NCBI GenBank assembly: GCA_013152195.1
Contig: JAADGU010000046.1
Location: 1 to 7,323, forward strand
DNA: 7,323 nt
Direction: 5' to 3'
Origin: Nitrospirota bacterium
GTDB taxonomy: Bacteria > Nitrospirota > Thermodesulfovibrionia > Thermodesulfovibrionales > JdFR-85
Both the position numbers and the translations under genes were made by a program. Below the pieces are notes generated by a model, which had not been told where the DNA came from, did not search any database, and saw nothing but the letters and a program-made list of their open reading frames with translations. Shown here piece by piece: positions 5,304 through 7,323 of the stretch. Numbering within the stretch: position 1 is the stretch's first letter; each line of letters starts with the position of its first letter.

Positions 5304-6728
5304 ATGTTAAACGTCAGTTTGAAATCGGGCTGGAAGAGTTTCATGGTAGTTCTGCTGGCACTGGGGCTGCTGGGCTCATGCAGCGGCGGCAGTGGAGGGG
5401 ATATTGCCGGAGGTGGAATCAGTGGAACAGGGGTTTATAACGGTGTCATCACAGGGTTCGGCAGTGTCTTTGTCAACGGTGTGGAGTTCAGCACCACCGG
5501 GGCTGCGATAACCGCTAATGATGCCGGTGTTACAGAGGCCGACCTTGAGGTAGGTATGAAGGTGAGGGTCGAGGCGAGCGGGACCAGTGCACTGAGCGTT
5601 GCATTTGATCCAGAGGTGATAGGGCCGGTTCAGGCTATCGATACGGTAAATGACCAGATTGTTGTCATGGGGCAGACCGTGCTGATCCAGGGCACTACCA
5701 TACTCAAGGGTTTTGGCAGCATACTTGGCCTTGTTGCTGGGGATACCGTAATTGTGAGCGGCTTCTTTGACGCTGCCGGCAATATCAGGGCTGTCTTTAT
5801 AGAACTGAAGCCCCTGACTTCAGGTGAGGAGGTCAAGGGTCTTGTATCAGCCTTTGATGCCGTCTCCCGCACGTTTGTGATAAACGGATTGTCCGTTGAT
5901 TACAGTGGTGTGACTGATGCGCCGCAGTTTCAGAACGGTGATTTCGTTGAAGTGAAAGGGACCCTTTCAGCAGGTACGCTTGTTGCGTCATCTGTCGAAG
6001 TGGAGGACCCTGTTGGAGCGCTTCCCGGCAATGAGATGGCTGTTGAGGGGATCGTGACATCCCGCACCTCTGTGAACGATTTCGAGGTTAATGGCCTGAG
6101 GGTCTATGCCGATGACCGGACAGTATATGAAAACGGCCTGCAGGGTGATGTAGCCGTCAATGTGCTGCTGGAGGTGGAGGGGACGGTTAACGATGCCGGT
6201 GTTCTCCTGGCTGAGAAGGTCGAGTTCCTTTCACATGAGGAGACAGAAATCGGTATTGAAGGGGCAGTGGAGCAGGTGGACCCTCAGAACTCTACAGTCA
6301 CTGTCTTCGGTATCGAGATCACTGTCAACAGCAGTACCATCTTCAACGATGAATTGGACCGGTCCTTTTCTTTTGATGGCATCCGGGTCGATGACCACCT
6401 CGAAGTCGGTGGTTTTGTTGACGACAGCGGCAGGGTCGTTGCGGTGAAGGTGGAGAGGGAGTACCCTTCAGAGCCTGAGTACAGCCTGAGCGGGCCGGTT
6501 GATGTCGGGTCAGAGTCCGCGTCATCTTTTTCGATACTCGGCGTGGAGGTTGATGTCAGCAGTCAGGGTGTCACTTTTGAGGATGAGAGTGACAATGCAA
6601 TCACGGCAGACGATTTCTTTGCCTTGATCGACGATACCAAGGCCCCCGGGGATATTGTTGAGGTTAGCGGGGTCTATCAGGGTGGCGTTATTGTTGCCGA
6701 TGAGGTGGAGATAGAGAGGATAAACTGA
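5304..6728 (+). CDS. DUF5666 repeat lipoprotein, six tandem domains
   Basis: A 474-residue exported lipoprotein of unknown function. Seen: basic N-region (LKSGWK), hydrophobic core (FMVVLLALGLLG), lipobox LGSC with the lipidated Cys at 26, then a Gly/Ser-rich linker (SGGSGGDIAGGG). Serine follows the Cys, which by the general Lol rule favours the outer membrane. The rest is six diverged repeats of about 60-80 residues at roughly 47-105, 106-170, 177-235, 246-309, 317-386 and 394-472. Each follows the plan G-x-V, then F/V-x-V-x-G-hydrophobic-x-V, then GD-x-V-E-V-x-G and V-x-A-x-x-V-E, the all-beta, OB-like style of DUF5666. The mature part is strongly acidic with almost no Cys. It follows the DUF6502 gene by 19 nt and precedes a second lipoprotein gene by 62 nt. 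Substrate or partner cannot be inferred. Confidence 0.88.
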   Translation: MLNVSLKSGWKSFMVVLLALGLLGSCSGGSGGDIAGGGISGTGVYNGVITGFGSVFVNGVEFSTTGAAITANDAGVTEADLEVGMKVRVEASGTSALSVAFDPEVIGPVQAIDTVNDQIVVMGQTVLIQGTTILKGFGSILGLVAGDTVIVSGFFDAAGNIRAVFIELKPLTSGEEVKGLVSAFDAVSRTFVINGLSVDYSGVTDAPQFQNGDFVEVKGTLSAGTLVASSVEVEDPVGALPGNEMAVEGIVTSRTSVNDFEVNGLRVYADDRTVYENGLQGDVAVNVLLEVEGTVNDAGVLLAEKVEFLSHEETEIGIEGAVEQVDPQNSTVTVFGIEITVNSSTIFNDELDRSFSFDGIRVDDHLEVGGFVDDSGRVVAVKVEREYPSEPEYSLSGPVDVGSESASSFSILGVEVDVSSQGVTFEDESDNAITADDFFALIDDTKAPGDIVEVSGVYQGGVIVADEVEIERIN

Positions 6729-6759
6729 CTTTGTCAGGTTACAGCAAAGAAGGATCATT

Positions 6760-6779
6760 TAATCGAAAGTAATCGAAAG
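6760..6779 (+). repeat. Perfect 10-bp tandem repeat before the DUF4382 gene
   Basis: TAATCGAAAG occurs twice head to tail (6760-6769 and 6770-6779). The end of the second copy forms part of the ribosome site AAAGGAGG. It may be a chance duplication, a regulator or RNA-binding site, or a variable tract that sets spacing in the operon. Confidence 0.7.
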
Positions 6780-6783
6780 GAGG
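6776..6783 (+). promoter_or_regulatory. Ribosome binding site of the DUF4382 gene
   Basis: AAAGGAGG lies 7 nt before the ATG at 6791. It is the strongest ribosome site in the window and suggests high expression of this lipoprotein. Confidence 0.8.
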
Positions 6784-6790
6784 CAGAAAG

Positions 6791-7323
6791 ATGAAACGTT
6801 TAATGGTATCAAGGTTCAGGATGGCTGTTCTGGTAACGTTTTTATTGGCTTTTACCGGGTTTCTTTACTCATGTGGAGGAGGAGGTGAGACCACCACGCG
6901 GACAGCAAGTGTCTACATCACCGATGATGTTACTGATGCTTATGATCAGGTTATCGTGACCATCTACAGGGTTGAGTTTGTGAGTGCAGTGGATAGCTCG
7001 GTAGTGACGGTCTTTGAGGCCCCCCAGGGCCTCACCTATGATTTGAGCGAATTGAGCGGCGTGCTTGATAAGCTCGGAACACTGCCTGAGGGCAACTACA
7101 GCAGTGTCCTTGTAACCGTTGGCAAGGATTTAATACTTGTTGACAATGCAGGCGTACAGGTATTTCCTAACCCCACCTTTGCTGAGAACGCATGGACCAA
7201 CTGCAGTGCAGACGGCACATGTGTTATTGACATCCCAGGGGCAGCCAATGTGGTGAGTACGGAGCGTGTGGTGATCGATTTCGACCTCAAGCAGTTCGTA
7301 TACGATCCTCTCACAAATACCGT
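6791..7323 (+). CDS. DUF4382 lipoprotein (3' end beyond the window)
   Basis: The first 177 codons of an exported lipoprotein, still open at the window edge. Seen: a charged start (MKRLMVSRFR), hydrophobic stretch (MAVLVTFLLAFTGF), lipobox-like LYSC with Cys 28, and a Gly-rich linker (GGGGE). A DUF4382 domain follows: ASVYITDDVTDAYDQVIVTI (39-58) and RVEFV (60-64), DLSELSGVLDKLGTLPEGNY (84-103), and RVVIDFDLKQFVY (159-171). These are the usual marks of this beta-sandwich-like family of unknown function. Two cysteines in NCSADGTC (138 and 144) could form a disulfide in the periplasm. Tyr before Ser in the lipobox is unusual but tolerable. Glycine follows the lipid Cys, so outer-membrane sorting is expected. 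It probably belongs to the DUF6502-DUF5666 operon, since the 62-nt gap shows no convincing promoter or terminator. Confidence 0.88.
   Translation, partial: MKRLMVSRFRMAVLVTFLLAFTGFLYSCGGGGETTTRTASVYITDDVTDAYDQVIVTIYRVEFVSAVDSSVVTVFEAPQGLTYDLSELSGVLDKLGTLPEGNYSSVLVTVGKDLILVDNAGVQVFPNPTFAENAWTNCSADGTCVIDIPGAANVVSTERVVIDFDLKQFVYDPLTNT

Noticed and set aside
6725..6737. Small hairpin CTGAC-TTT-GTCAG at the stop codon of the DUF5666 gene
   Set aside because: Perfect but only 5 bp and not followed by T residues; too weak for a terminator.

Overview
The window comes from a Gram-negative-type bacterium of moderate GC content. The evidence is a WaaE/KdtX-like glycosyltransferase, a WbaP-type initiating sugar-phosphate transferase, and two lipoproteins that look built for the outer membrane. 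I cannot assign the species. The gene content and style would fit Nitrospirota or Desulfobacterota-like lineages, but that is a guess, not something read from the sequence.

Layout. (1) Positions 40-807 (+) hold a family 2 glycosyltransferase, probably the end of a surface-polysaccharide cluster that continues to the left. (2) On the minus strand, converging on it, are the WbaP-like polyprenyl-phosphate sugar-phosphate transferase (1199-2641) and a small secreted ComEA-like helix-hairpin-helix protein (859-1152). (3) Positions 2642-2775 form a divergent promoter region. It carries a near-consensus sigma70 promoter for comM on the plus strand, and a 13-bp direct repeat on the minus strand, each copy of which contains an extended -10 element for the WbaP gene. 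(4) Positions 2776-4359 hold comM/yifB, an AAA+ ATPase whose C-terminal tail looks frameshifted. (5) From 4448 a perfect consensus sigma70 promoter drives an apparent operon: a DUF6502 protein (4484-5284), a six-repeat DUF5666 lipoprotein (5304-6728), and a DUF4382 lipoprotein (6791 to the window end, truncated there).

How the parts may work together. The left half concerns surface glycan synthesis: WbaP loads the first sugar onto undecaprenyl phosphate, and the family 2 transferase adds a core or O-chain sugar. ComEA-like and ComM proteins both relate to DNA uptake and recombination, but no uptake channel or pilus gene is visible here. The right half is the least understood. It has one putative DNA-binding (helix-turn-helix-like) cytoplasmic protein followed by two exported beta-rich lipoproteins of unknown function, and it is the best candidate for an undescribed system.

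Two details stand out. Both comM and the DUF6502 gene have a strong promoter whose -10 box ends exactly 7 nt before the ATG, with no Shine-Dalgarno sequence, which predicts leaderless mRNAs. The last coding triplets expected of comM sit in another frame and end at the size usual for the family, which points to a real or sequencing-derived indel.
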